A stretch of DNA of 64,000 bases. Source: Myxococcales bacterium. Its GTDB lineage: Bacteria; Myxococcota_A; Polyangia; Polyangiales; Ga0077539. A model generated the notes under the pieces. The model had not been told where the DNA came from and ran no database searches. It saw only the letters and a list, made by a program, of their open reading frames with translations. Location: assembly GCA_016792845.1 (NCBI GenBank), contig JAEUKH010000042.1:176063-240062 (forward strand), in the 5' to 3' direction. The first letter of the stretch is position 1. Each line of letters begins with the position of its first letter. The position numbers were made by a program, and so were the translations under genes. Positions 54,639 through 64,000 of this stretch are shown one piece after another.

Positions 54639-55112
54639 ACTAGCGACCTCCACACCCCGGCTCACGCGCCTCGGGGCGGTGCGGAAAGGATCGTCTGCGC
54701 TACGCCCGGCACCGTACGAGACCCGCCTCTACGCCGCAAGTCTCAGCCGACACCGCAACACCCCCCGCGGCGCGCGACGCCGCCCTCAGGGGCGACGCGA
54801 GGTAGACCACCCCAGCCCAGAGAGCAAGACCCGCCGCGCACTTTTCACACGCCCCCGTCTGCCCCCAAGACCGACGCGGCCCCCCGGCCTGACCGACACA
54901 GCCCCCCGGCCTGACCGACACGGCCCTCGCCCAGACCGACGCGGCCCCCGACCTGACCGACACAGCCCCCCGACCTGACCGACACGGCCCCACGGCCTGA
55001 CCGGCTCCCAAGACCGACTGCCACCGCGCGGCTGACCGACGGCCCCCGCGCGGCTGACCGACTGCCCCCGCGCTGGGCGCCGACGCCCGCAAGACACGCG
55101 AAACGCCGAGGC
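54639..55112. other. 474-bp non-coding region containing a tandem repeat
   Basis: The first 230 bases upstream of the receiver gene contain its ribosome binding site (minus strand) and nothing else that I recognise. Bases 54869-55076 are a tandem array. The remaining bases before the downstream gene's 3' end are plain. Open frames crossing this region (for example 54700-55611) have low-complexity translations and are not treated as genes. Confidence 0.6.
54869..55076. repeat. Tandem array of about ten 21-22-bp units
   Basis: Units are anchored by GACCGAC, mostly followed by ACGGCCCCC or ACAGCCCC and ending CGGCCT or CGACCT. Ten degenerate units can be aligned; most are 21 or 22 bases, and the last three have a variant spacer rich in CGCGCGG. 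The array lies in the gap between two minus-strand genes. Function unknown; replication slippage origin is likely. Confidence 0.7.
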
Positions 55113-57452
55113 TCAGTCGCCGCACTCGATCCGCGCCAGACGCGGACCGCGCTGGGTGCGAAACACCGTCACCCACTTCGTGGCGTTCACCTGGGTGAGC
55201 GGGAGGCTCCAGCCGCGCTCGGCGTCTTCGACCGACCAGAGCACCTCGCCGAGGGTGTCGGCCTCGTTGGCCGGGCGGCCGTCGGCCTCGAAGCGCTGGA
55301 GCCGCAGGGTCTTGCCGTGATCCGACGCGCCGAGCCACACCGCGAGGTAGCGGGCCCCGTCGCGGGCCACGGCGGCGTGGGCGGGGTGCCCCCCAGGGTC
55401 GAGCGCGCGGCGCGTGAGGGCCCCGGCCCCCGAGCCCACCAGACCCGACACGAGCGAGACCTCGCCCCGGGCGTCGACGAGGCTGCCGAAGAAGAAGGCC
55501 CCGCGCCACGCGGCCGAGAGCACCCGGTCGCCGCAGCGGGCCATCGCCGGGTCGAGCAGCGCGCTCCAGGCGTGCACCGGCCCGTCGTCGCCGTCGCGGA
55601 GGCTCGCCCAAGCCCCCGGGAGGCAGCCCTCACCGGCGCTCGCCGAGAAGGTCGCGGCCCAGCGGGCGGGGCCCTCGTCGAGCCGCGAGAGGGTCATCGC
55701 CGAGAAGGCCGCCTCGGGGGCCTGGCTGCTCGTCACGTCGGTGCGCGGGCCGTCTTCGAGGGCCTCGATGGCCGAGTGAATCACCACCCCGTGGGCAGGG
55801 CGGAACACCCCCTCCGGGGCGCCCTCCCACACGTCGGCGGCCCAGATCCTGTGGTGCTCGGGGCTCGCCGCGAGGGCCACCGCGTCGCCCGTCGCCTCTC
55901 GCAAGAGCAGGTCTTCGCCAGGCTCGTCGCCGCCCCCATCGCCCACCCGCTGGAGCCGCAAGGTCTGACGCGCCTTGCCGAGCACCACCACGGTGTCGCC
56001 CCCGAGGAGCGAGACCGCCCCCACCCCCTGGGGCACCGTCGTGTCAGCCGGGCGCCGCGAGAGCGTGCCCCGGGCGGCGTCGAAGCGCAGAAAGCGAAGC
56101 GGCGTCTCAGCGGCCCCGGGGCCCGCGGCGCTCAAGGCGAGGAGCCCCCGGGAGGCGTCTCCGGCGAGGCCTGCGATGCGGGTCTCGGGCCCGCGGGCCA
56201 CGGCGCCGAGGGCGAGCGGTCGCCACCCGAGGGCGCAGTTGGGGCTTTGGCTCCCGGTGAGCTCCCACGCCGCGACGGCGGCCTCGGTCTCGACGGCGAC
56301 GAGCACCCGCTCGCCCGCCCGCACCGCGCGCACGGCCCTTCCGCGGCGCAGCGGGCTCGCGAGGGCCACGGGCACGGGGTCTGAGACCGCCAGGGTGTTG
56401 AGATCGACCCGGGTGGCCGCGAGGGTCTCGGCGCCGCCCCACACCACCACGGGGCCGCACCCGGTGGCGACGAGGTCGTGGTCGTACGCCTCGCCCACGG
56501 CGACCCGGGCGCTGCGCCCGAGCCGCGCGGTGTCGCCCTCGACCGAGAGGGCGCCGACGGTGACCCCCGCGCCCTCGCGCCAGGCGATGAGGGCGCCCGC
56601 GGCGGGGTCAGACGCGCTCACCCGGGCGAGCCGGGGCGACACGGCCTCGCGCACCGACGCGTCGCTCACCCGGGTCACCCGCAGGGGCTGCGCGGCGAAG
56701 GGGTCGGCCCCCATGACCGCGACCTCGACGGCTCCGCCCGGCGCCGCCGGGGCGTCGGTCACGAACGACCCCTCGCGGTGGGTCTGCGCCACGAGCACCC
56801 GCGGGCCGAGCACCAGGAGGGCCGGCGACGACCAGCGGTCGCGGCGCGCCGCGGTGTACCCCGCGCTCTCGCGCACGCTGCGGGCGTGGAGCCGACGCGC
56901 CCCGAGGCCCGGGCGCCCCGCGAGGGCCGTGGGCGTGCCGTCGGGCTCGACCGCGAGGGCCATCACCGCGGGCGCGGGAGGCGCCTCAGGGCCGCGCGGC
57001 CAGGCGACGTCTCGGGCGTCGGCGCCGAGTCCGCGGGCCACGACGCCGGGCTCACCGGGGCGGGTCACCACCACCGAGACGCCCTCGGCCCGCTGCACGA
57101 GGCCGGCGTTGGGCGCGGCGCCCTCGGACGCGGTGGTGAGCCCGAGCGGCGTCACCGTCGCGGCCCCCTCGGAGGCGAAATGAGCGACCCGCACCTCGGC
57201 CTCGCCCCGGCGCGCGGTGGCGCGGGTGAGGAGCACCCAGGCCTCTTCGCCCCGCACGACGACCTGCCTGGGCACGTCGGCGGCGTCGGGGCTCACCGAG
57301 ACCGTGGCGGCGACCACGCAGCGGCCCGCGGCGGCCCGGCCCGCGGCGCCCTGGTGGCGCGTCGACCAGCGCACAAAGAGCAGCGTGCCGGCGAGGCTCA
57401 GGGCCCCAGAGACGATCATCCAACGCGGAGTGGGGAGGGGTGATGCAGCCAT
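55113..57452 (-). CDS. Large membrane-anchored protein of unknown function
   Basis: 779 residues. A single hydrophobic segment near residues 14-27 (IVSGALSLAGTLLFVRW) is followed by about 740 residues of beta-rich, low-charge sequence with recurring short GxDxxVAVxW-type units and no lipobox. It may form a beta-propeller-like fold, but I recognise no family. Cysteines are few (GRCVV, NCALG, ATGCGP, EGCLPG, RCGDR, IECGD). ATG at 57452; the open frame starts earlier at 57638. It is divergent from the kinase-ATPase gene and may be an exported substrate or partner of it. Confidence 0.6.
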   Translation of the reverse strand: MAASPLPTPRWMIVSGALSLAGTLLFVRWSTRHQGAAGRAAAGRCVVAATVSVSPDAADVPRQVVVRGEEAWVLLTRATARRGEAEVRVAHFASEGAATVTPLGLTTASEGAAPNAGLVQRAEGVSVVVTRPGEPGVVARGLGADARDVAWPRGPEAPPAPAVMALAVEPDGTPTALAGRPGLGARRLHARSVRESAGYTAARRDRWSSPALLVLGPRVLVAQTHREGSFVTDAPAAPGGAVEVAVMGADPFAAQPLRVTRVSDASVREAVSPRLARVSASDPAAGALIAWREGAGVTVGALSVEGDTARLGRSARVAVGEAYDHDLVATGCGPVVVWGGAETLAATRVDLNTLAVSDPVPVALASPLRRGRAVRAVRAGERVLVAVETEAAVAAWELTGSQSPNCALGWRPLALGAVARGPETRIAGLAGDASRGLLALSAAGPGAAETPLRFLRFDAARGTLSRRPADTTVPQGVGAVSLLGGDTVVVLGKARQTLRLQRVGDGGGDEPGEDLLLREATGDAVALAASPEHHRIWAADVWEGAPEGVFRPAHGVVIHSAIEALEDGPRTDVTSSQAPEAAFSAMTLSRLDEGPARWAATFSASAGEGCLPGAWASLRDGDDGPVHAWSALLDPAMARCGDRVLSAAWRGAFFFGSLVDARGEVSLVSGLVGSGAGALTRRALDPGGHPAHAAVARDGARYLAVWLGASDHGKTLRLQRFEADGRPANEADTLGEVLWSVEDAERGWSLPLTQVNATKWVTVFRTQRGPRLARIECGD

Positions 57453-57613
57453 CGCAGCGCCGAGCCTGAGGGGGGGGCAGAAGGGAGGGGGTGCGTACCG
57501 CCGCGGGGGCCTCTGCAACGGCGACTGCGCACGGCTGGTATACAGAGAATGGCCTCGCGCTGTATGCTGCCTGCGGTCCTTCTGCAAGCGTCCTGCGCCC
57601 CGAGACTCGCCCT

Positions 57614-60600
57614 GTGACTGACTCTGCTCCGTTGCCATTCGGTCGGTATCAACTGTTGGATCAGATCGCGCACGGCGCGATGGCCGAGGTGTTTCGGGCC
57701 AAGAGTTACGGTGTCGAGGGCTTCGAGAAGCTCGTGGTGGTGAAGCGGATGCACCCCGACCTCGCCGCGCACCAGCCCTTCGTTGACGCGTACCTCCGCG
57801 AGGCGCGGATGAGCGTGGCGCTCTCGCACGCCCACGTCGTCCAGGTGCTCGACCTCGGCCGCGAAGACGAGACCTACTACGTGGCCCAAGAGCTGGTGAT
57901 GGGGCACAGCCTCGACACGGTGATCCGCAAGGCGTACCGCCGGGGCGTGCGCCTGCCGGTCGAGCTGGCGATCTTCGTGGGCTGCGGCATCGCCCGGGCG
58001 CTCGATTACGCGCACCGCCGAAAAGACGCCCACGGCCAGAGCCTCAAGGTGGTGCACCGCGACGTGACCCCGCGCTCGGTGATGCTCAGCAACGAGGGCG
58101 AGGTCAAGCTGGCCGACTTCGGCATCGCGCTGGCCCGCCGACGGCTCGAAGCCGAGGGGATCCTAGAGCCGCGGCCCTCGCTGATGGCGCCCGAGATCCT
58201 GGGCAGCGACGATTTCGCGGGCGACCCCCGGAGCGACCTCTACGGCCTCGGGGTGACCCTCTTCATGGCCCTCTCGGGTCACGACCCCTTTCTGCAACCC
58301 GGCGCGGCGCACAGCTACGAGGCGGTGCGCGACCGGGTGCTGGCGGGCGACGCGGCGATGCTGCGGGGCTTGCGCGACGACGCCCCGCCCGAGCTCATCG
58401 CGGTGATCGAGCGGGCCATGGCGGTCGACCCCGAGGCGCGCTGGCCCTCGGCGGCCCATGTGTTCGAAGAGCTCACGGGGCTGCTCTACGCGGCCCGTCG
58501 CCGGGTGGGGAGCAACGACCTCGGCACCTGGATCCGCGGGCTTGAGGCCGTGCCGAGCCTGAAGCCCCCGCCCGCGCCGCCGCCCCGGGCGACGCTGCGT
58601 CCGGCGCAGTTTGTGACCGAGGCGGTGGCCGACGACGCGGTCGAAGCCCTCGACGACGTCGAGGCCGAAGAGGTCGCGGGCGAGGCCGTGCTCGACGACG
58701 ACGTGCTCGTGGGCGAGGCCGTGCTCGACGACGACGTGCTCGTGGGCGAGGCCGTGGTGGCCCCGGCGGGCGACGAGGTGTCGATCGACCTCGACGTGCC
58801 GCTGATGGTCGAGGCCGAGGCGGGCGCGCGCGACGACGACCCCGAGGTCGCGGGCCCCTGGCGAGAGCTTCGCGACGTGGTGGCGGCTGCGGTGGCGGGC
58901 CCCGTTGACCCGGGCACGGCGCAGCTCCTGGAGCGCTTCGGGGCGACCCTTTTGGGAGACACCCCCGCGCGCTCGGTGTGGGTCTTCGGCCTCCCCTACC
59001 CCTCGGCCCAAGACCCCGAGCGGGCCGCCCAGGTGGCCGAGGTGTTGCGGGCGCGGGGGGTGGCCCTGGCGACCTTCACGGTGCCCTTCGAGGCCGACGG
59101 CACGCTGTGCGGCGACGGCCTTGAGCCCGTGCTGAGCGCCCCCTGGCACGAGCGCCTGCACCCCGGCGTGATCGCCCTCGACGAGACCCTCAGCCTCGCG
59201 CTGGAAGACCATTTTGCGGTCGGTGACGGCGGCTTTCTCGGGCCGCGGCTCGAGACGCGCTTGAAGGCCGCGGGGCGCAAGGAGCCCTTCAGGGTGCTCG
59301 CCGAGCAGCTCTCGAAGGCCGCGAGCACGGGGGGCCGGGCGGTGACCCTGCGGGGCCCCTCGGGGGCGGGCAAGAGCCACTTCCTCGACGAGGTGGGCTA
59401 CCGCCTGCGTCGGATGAACCACCCGGTCGATTGGCACCTCGTGACGTGCACGCCCGCGATGGCGCCGAAGGCCCTGGCGGGCTTTCAGGCCGTGTTGCGG
59501 GCGCTCCTGACGATCACCGAGACCGACGACGAGGCCGCGCTGCGGCTCAAGGCCCAACGGCTGCGCCAGCTCGGGCTCAACGCCGAAGAGGTGATGGCCC
59601 TCGGGGGCGTGCTCGGCATCACCCACGTCGACGGGCCCTCGGGCGGCACCCGACCCCTGCGGGTGGCCGTGCAGAAGGTGGTGGCGAGCCTCGCGGGCGA
59701 CCGCGTAGGCGTATTGGCGATTGACGGCGGCGAGAACCTCGACCCGATCTCGGCTTCGATTCTTGATGAGCTCGTGGCCGCGGCGGCGCAGCAGAAGCTC
59801 CTCGTGCTCGTGGCCACCCAACCCGGGCGGCGGTACCTGTGGGAGGATCGCCCCAATCACACGGGCATCGAGCTCGGGGCGATGGGCTTCGAGGAGCTGC
59901 GCCAGCTCGTCGGGCTCAGGCTGGGGGTCACCGAGGTCGCCGACGCGCTCGTGGCCACCCTCGCCCACGACCCCGAGCGGCTGCCGCGCGACACGGTCGA
60001 GAACCTCCGGGCGGCCCAACACGCGGGGCTCGTTCGGGTGGTCGACCGGCGGGTCGAGAGCGACGCGGCCTTGCTCGATCAGCGGCTCAGGCCGATGGTG
60101 AAGGCGGGCGTCTTGGGGCGCTTCGCGCGGCTGCCGACCCTCGCCCGGAGGCTCCTCCAGGCGGCCTCGGTGGTGGGCCCGCGCTTCGCGCTCGAACAGG
60201 CCGCGGGGCTCGCGGGGGTCGACGACGCCACCGCCGCGGGGGTCTTCGACGGCCTCGTGAGCGAGCGCTGGCTCGAACGCGAAGAGGGCTCTGAGGCCCT
60301 GCGCTTTGTGGGCAACACCCGGGCCGAGGTGGTCGAGGCGACGCTCCCCGAGGGCCTGCATCGCAAGCTCCGCGGGCGCGTGGCCGCGGTGAGCGAGCAG
60401 CGCTTGGGGGCGCGGCTCGACGCCTTCGCAGACACCGTGGCCGAGCACCTCGTCGAGGCGGGCGAGACCGCGCGGGCGGTGGCGTTTTTCACCCGCGCTT
60501 CGAGGCGCCAAGAGGCCGCGGGGCACCTCGACCGGGCGGTGAGCTCGTTCGTGCGTGCGATCGAGCTGTCAGAGGGGCAAGGCTCCGACGAGACCTCGCT

Positions 60601-61591
60601 CGGGCGCTATGTGTATCTCGCCGAGCTGGCCTTGGTGGGCCCTGAGCTAGAGCCCGCCCTTGAGGCGCTGCGGCGCGGCGCGGCCCTCGCAGACAGCCTC
60701 GACCGGCGGGCCGAGCAGGTGGTGATGCTCCTCGCCTTGGGCGACCTCGTGCTGCGTCGCGGTGACGCCGCCGACGCGCTGAGGGTCTTCGAGCGCGCGG
60801 GCCTGGTGGCCGACCGACGCGGCGACGCCGTGGCCCGCAGCCTCAGCCAGCTCGGATGCGGCGCGGTCTTCGCCGAGCGCGGTGATTTCGGCCGCGCCAC
60901 GCGCACCCTCGCGCCCCACGAGGCGACCCTCGGCGAGGGGCACGCGGGCACTGTGTACCAAGCCATCTGGCAGCTCGCGATGGCCCGCTGCCGCGCCGCG
61001 AGCGCAGACCTCGAGCGCGCCCAGGCGGCCCTCGCGCGGGTCGAGGCGCTGCGGCAGGCGGGCACCTTGGCGCCGCGGCTCCGCGCCTGGAGCGACCGTG
61101 TCGCGGTCGAGGTGGCCCTCGCGGCGCACGACACTGCGGGCGCGAGCGAGCGCGCGGCGCGGGCGTTGATGACGGCCGAAGACCACGACCGCCCGGGGCT
61201 TGTGCAGGCGGCGATGCTGGCCGGGGTGGCGGCCTGGCGCCTCGGCGACGCGGTGGGCGCAGAGCAGCGCTTTCGTCAGGCGTACGACGCCGCGGCGGCG
61301 CGGTCGATGGTGCGGTACACCGCGCGGGCGGCGGCCTGGCTGGCCTTTCTGGCGAGCGCGCGGCCCGCGCTCGATGCGGCGCTCGCGGCGATCGATGCCC
61401 AGGGCGTCACCGCCGACGCGATCGAGGTGCGGTACCTCTCGGGCTTGTTGAGTGTTCAGCTCCACGAGACCGAGCGCGCGCGCCGCGAGCTGCGCGAAGC
61501 GAAGATGAAGGCTCAGGCCACCGACCAGCGGGTGTTGGCCGAAGCCTGCGAGGTGGCGCTGCGTACGACCCTCGGCGCGGCGGCGCCCTGA
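57614..61591 (+). CDS. Kinase-like domain fused to P-loop ATPase and helical repeats
   Basis: 1,325 residues. Residues about 10-290 are a Hanks-type kinase fold with an atypical G-loop (IAHGAMAEVFRAK), a Lys in VVVKRM, HRDVTPRSVML (the usual K of HRDLKPEN is T and the N is S), and ADFGIA. An acidic linker has two copies of GEAVLDDDVLV (33-base DNA repeat, 58681-58750). Residues from about 560 carry Walker A GPSGAGKSH and a Walker B-like VLAIDGGENLD, an AAA_16-type signalling ATPase. From about 950 the sequence is TPR-like helical repeats. The architecture matches myxobacterial signalling proteins. GTG at 57614. Kinase activity is doubtful. Confidence 0.75.
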   Translation: MTDSAPLPFGRYQLLDQIAHGAMAEVFRAKSYGVEGFEKLVVVKRMHPDLAAHQPFVDAYLREARMSVALSHAHVVQVLDLGREDETYYVAQELVMGHSLDTVIRKAYRRGVRLPVELAIFVGCGIARALDYAHRRKDAHGQSLKVVHRDVTPRSVMLSNEGEVKLADFGIALARRRLEAEGILEPRPSLMAPEILGSDDFAGDPRSDLYGLGVTLFMALSGHDPFLQPGAAHSYEAVRDRVLAGDAAMLRGLRDDAPPELIAVIERAMAVDPEARWPSAAHVFEELTGLLYAARRRVGSNDLGTWIRGLEAVPSLKPPPAPPPRATLRPAQFVTEAVADDAVEALDDVEAEEVAGEAVLDDDVLVGEAVLDDDVLVGEAVVAPAGDEVSIDLDVPLMVEAEAGARDDDPEVAGPWRELRDVVAAAVAGPVDPGTAQLLERFGATLLGDTPARSVWVFGLPYPSAQDPERAAQVAEVLRARGVALATFTVPFEADGTLCGDGLEPVLSAPWHERLHPGVIALDETLSLALEDHFAVGDGGFLGPRLETRLKAAGRKEPFRVLAEQLSKAASTGGRAVTLRGPSGAGKSHFLDEVGYRLRRMNHPVDWHLVTCTPAMAPKALAGFQAVLRALLTITETDDEAALRLKAQRLRQLGLNAEEVMALGGVLGITHVDGPSGGTRPLRVAVQKVVASLAGDRVGVLAIDGGENLDPISASILDELVAAAAQQKLLVLVATQPGRRYLWEDRPNHTGIELGAMGFEELRQLVGLRLGVTEVADALVATLAHDPERLPRDTVENLRAAQHAGLVRVVDRRVESDAALLDQRLRPMVKAGVLGRFARLPTLARRLLQAASVVGPRFALEQAAGLAGVDDATAAGVFDGLVSERWLEREEGSEALRFVGNTRAEVVEATLPEGLHRKLRGRVAAVSEQRLGARLDAFADTVAEHLVEAGETARAVAFFTRASRRQEAAGHLDRAVSSFVRAIELSEGQGSDETSLGRYVYLAELALVGPELEPALEALRRGAALADSLDRRAEQVVMLLALGDLVLRRGDAADALRVFERAGLVADRRGDAVARSLSQLGCGAVFAERGDFGRATRTLAPHEATLGEGHAGTVYQAIWQLAMARCRAASADLERAQAALARVEALRQAGTLAPRLRAWSDRVAVEVALAAHDTAGASERAARALMTAEDHDRPGLVQAAMLAGVAAWRLGDAVGAEQRFRQAYDAAAARSMVRYTARAAAWLAFLASARPALDAALAAIDAQGVTADAIEVRYLSGLLSVQLHETERARRELREAKMKAQATDQRVLAEACEVALRTTLGAAAP

Positions 61592-61839
61592 GGGTACATT
61601 GTAAGTGTTTGTGCCTTCGGGTGTTTTGGCGCGCGGCGGTGCGGGCTTTGGGGCCTCGGGGGCGGCCCCGCGCGGGGTTGTAGACGCCCCGACGGCGATC
61701 GCGGTAGCGTCTCGGGCGCTCGTGCGGGTTCAGATCGAGCCGTCGAGACTGCGGGACGCGAACGGCTCAGGCACACAACGTACGAAGTGATGCGCCCACG
61801 GCAGGCCTGTCCTGTTTTGCGCACAAAGGAGAAGCGACG

Positions 61840-62580
61840 GTGAACATTTCAAAGTGGATCTTGCGCACGGCGATGGCGGCCAGCCTCTTGGCGACCTACG
61901 ACTGTCGTCGTCGTAACCGCGACGAAGACAACAACAGCACCAACACCAACACCAACAACACCCCGCCGCAGCCCCAGGTTCAACAGCCGACCATCCCCGC
62001 GCAGCCGGGGATGCAGCAGCCGGGGATGCAGCAGCCGGGGATGCCCGCCCAGCCGGGGATGCAGCAGCCGGGGATGCAGCAGCCGGGGATGCAGCAGCCG
62101 GGGATGCCCTCCCAACCGGGGATGCAGCAGCCGGGGATGCCCACCATGCCGGCCCCGCAGCCTGGGATGCAGCAGCCCGGGATGCCTTCGGCCGACCCGA
62201 GCGCGCAGCCTGGGATGGGCGGCGATTTCATCTCGTCACAGATGACGATGCGGCAGCAGCAGTTCGCCCAGGGCATGAACCCCGTGCTCCCGCTCACCCG
62301 GGGCAACTTGGCGCAGGGCGGCACGCAGAACTACGCCGTTCAGATGACGCCGGGGCAGTGTTACAAGATCATCGGCGTGGGCGGCCCGGGCGTGACCGAC
62401 CTCGACCTGAAGCTTTACGATCCGGCCGGTACGATGGTCGATCAAGACATCGCGACCGACAACTTTCCGGTCATTGGGTTGAGCCATCAGCTTTGCCCGC
62501 AGACGGGCGGTCAGTACCGGCTTGAGGTGCTGATGTACCAGGGCACGGGCGAGTTCGGCGTGCAGGTCTTCGGCCGCTAG
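61840..62580 (+). CDS. Secreted protein with QQPGM tandem repeats and a beta-rich C-terminal domain
   Basis: 246 residues. GTG at 61840 has AAGGAG eight bases upstream. A signal-like stretch (WILRTAMAASLLATYDC) contains a Cys that could be a lipobox (ATYDC is atypical). After Asn/Thr-rich sequence, residues about 50-120 are QQPGM and PAQPGM repeats. The final 100 residues (NYAVQMTPGQCYKIIGVGG, DLDLKLYDPAGTMVDQD) resemble the pre-peptidase C-like/bacterial beta-sandwich domain common in Polyangia. Probably a surface protein. A strong terminator follows. Confidence 0.65.
   Translation: MNISKWILRTAMAASLLATYDCRRRNRDEDNNSTNTNTNNTPPQPQVQQPTIPAQPGMQQPGMQQPGMPAQPGMQQPGMQQPGMQQPGMPSQPGMQQPGMPTMPAPQPGMQQPGMPSADPSAQPGMGGDFISSQMTMRQQQFAQGMNPVLPLTRGNLAQGGTQNYAVQMTPGQCYKIIGVGGPGVTDLDLKLYDPAGTMVDQDIATDNFPVIGLSHQLCPQTGGQYRLEVLMYQGTGEFGVQVFGR
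62002..62184 (+). repeat. 15-bp-type tandem repeats encoding QQPGM
   Basis: The DNA units are variants of CAGCAGCCGGGGATG with short interruptions (CCCGCC, CCCTCC). About ten units can be read; copy number probably varies between strains. Confidence 0.75.
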
Positions 62581-62612
62581 AGACGCGATCGACGCGGTGG
62601 TTTGCAATGAAG

Positions 62613-62636
62613 GCCCGGCTTCGACCGGGCTTTCTT
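62613..62636 (+). terminator. Factor-independent terminator after the QQPGM gene
   Basis: GCCCGG / CCGGGC arms with a CTTCGA loop are followed by TTTCTT. The stem can be extended outward by AATGAA/TTCATT with short bulges. It lies 33 bases after the stop and before the convergent VWA gene; it is the clearest terminator in the window. Confidence 0.75.
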
Positions 62637-62668
62637 CATTGAAGCGCCGCCGGGTTTGGGGCCGCCGC

Positions 62669-63835
<1,167 letters not shown>

Positions 63836-64000
63836 CGCGCGGCCACCATACACCCCCGCCTAGAGACGCGATCAAGTATCCTCCCGTCGCCCTGCGGCAG
63901 GGCCCCGTCGCCCCGCTGCGTTGCCGAGTCTCGACGGGCCAACAGCCCGTCTTCGCCTCAGCGCCTTGCAGGACTCGTGTCCCTTTGCATGGCTCGGTCC

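Noticed and set aside
54700..55611. Open frame on the minus strand through the tandem repeats
   Set aside because: Its product is repeat-derived low complexity in part and overlaps the recognised anchored protein gene in another frame.
58163..60526. A 787-residue open frame antisense to the kinase-ATPase gene
   Set aside because: Same shadow pattern; the opposite strand has a recognisable multi-domain protein.

Overview
The window is a very GC-rich chromosomal segment with almost no intergenic space. The gene content points to a myxobacterium (Myxococcota), probably of the Polyangia type. Evidence: a FrzS-like pseudo-receiver with a long coiled coil, three Hanks-type protein kinases, PEGA-domain and AgmX/PglI-type envelope proteins, an RCC1-repeat lipoprotein with an Asp/Val/Pro stalk, and five copies of a Cys-rich module spread over three lipoproteins. 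I see no prophage, insertion sequence, CRISPR array or rRNA operon. Assignment to a lineage is inference from gene content only.

Layout. 0-6 kb: an RRM RNA-binding protein cut by the window edge, an inactive-looking rhomboid-like protein, a coupled hutF/FAD-oxidoreductase pair, an ECF sigma/anti-sigma pair, and a PhaR-like regulator. 6-14.5 kb: a repeat-rich hypothetical, a HAD hydrolase, the FrzS-like protein, an AlkZ-like winged-helix protein, a FAM20-like lipoprotein facing an NAGPA-like glycosidase, and ttcA. 14.5-23 kb: two neighbouring kinases with a common C-terminal tail, two PEGA proteins, a DnaQ-type exonuclease and an AgmX-domain lipoprotein. 23.0-23.5 kb: a 480-bp palindrome-rich non-coding island with a degenerate tRNA-Asn-like sequence. 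23.5-30.2 kb: nitronate monooxygenase, a Cys-rich lipoprotein, an MFS exporter, an acetate kinase fused to a PduL phosphotransacetylase, and a TauE-type exporter.

30-47 kb: secreted or lipid-anchored proteins (RCC1, Cys-rich, DUF4397, PhoD, MsrA) mixed with enzymes (M3 and M20 peptidases, DUF3626, queD, an SDR), holA, a LuxR-type regulator, a trypsin-like protein with Thr in place of the catalytic Ser, and a dicarboxylate symporter. 47.5-52.9 kb: a translationally coupled four-gene module of MoxR ATPase, membrane protein, ABC ATPase and ABC permease. 52.8-57.5 kb: a NarX-type kinase with a stand-alone receiver, a tandem-repeat intergenic region, and a large anchored protein of unknown function. 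57.6-64 kb: a 1,325-residue kinase-ATPase-helical repeat protein, a QQPGM-repeat protein with a convincing terminator, and a CoxE-like VWA protein. The last 165 bases contain no gene that I can recognise.

Functional themes. Envelope display and signalling dominate: at least seven likely lipoproteins, three kinases, an ECF/anti-sigma pair and a two-component pair. Metabolic genes are scattered single functions: histidine degradation, acetate production, tRNA thiolation, the queuosine precursor, and methionine sulfoxide repair. Many starts are GTG and many neighbours overlap by 1-13 bases. I chose starts from Shine-Dalgarno matches, stop/start overlaps and signal peptides, and state alternatives where they matter.
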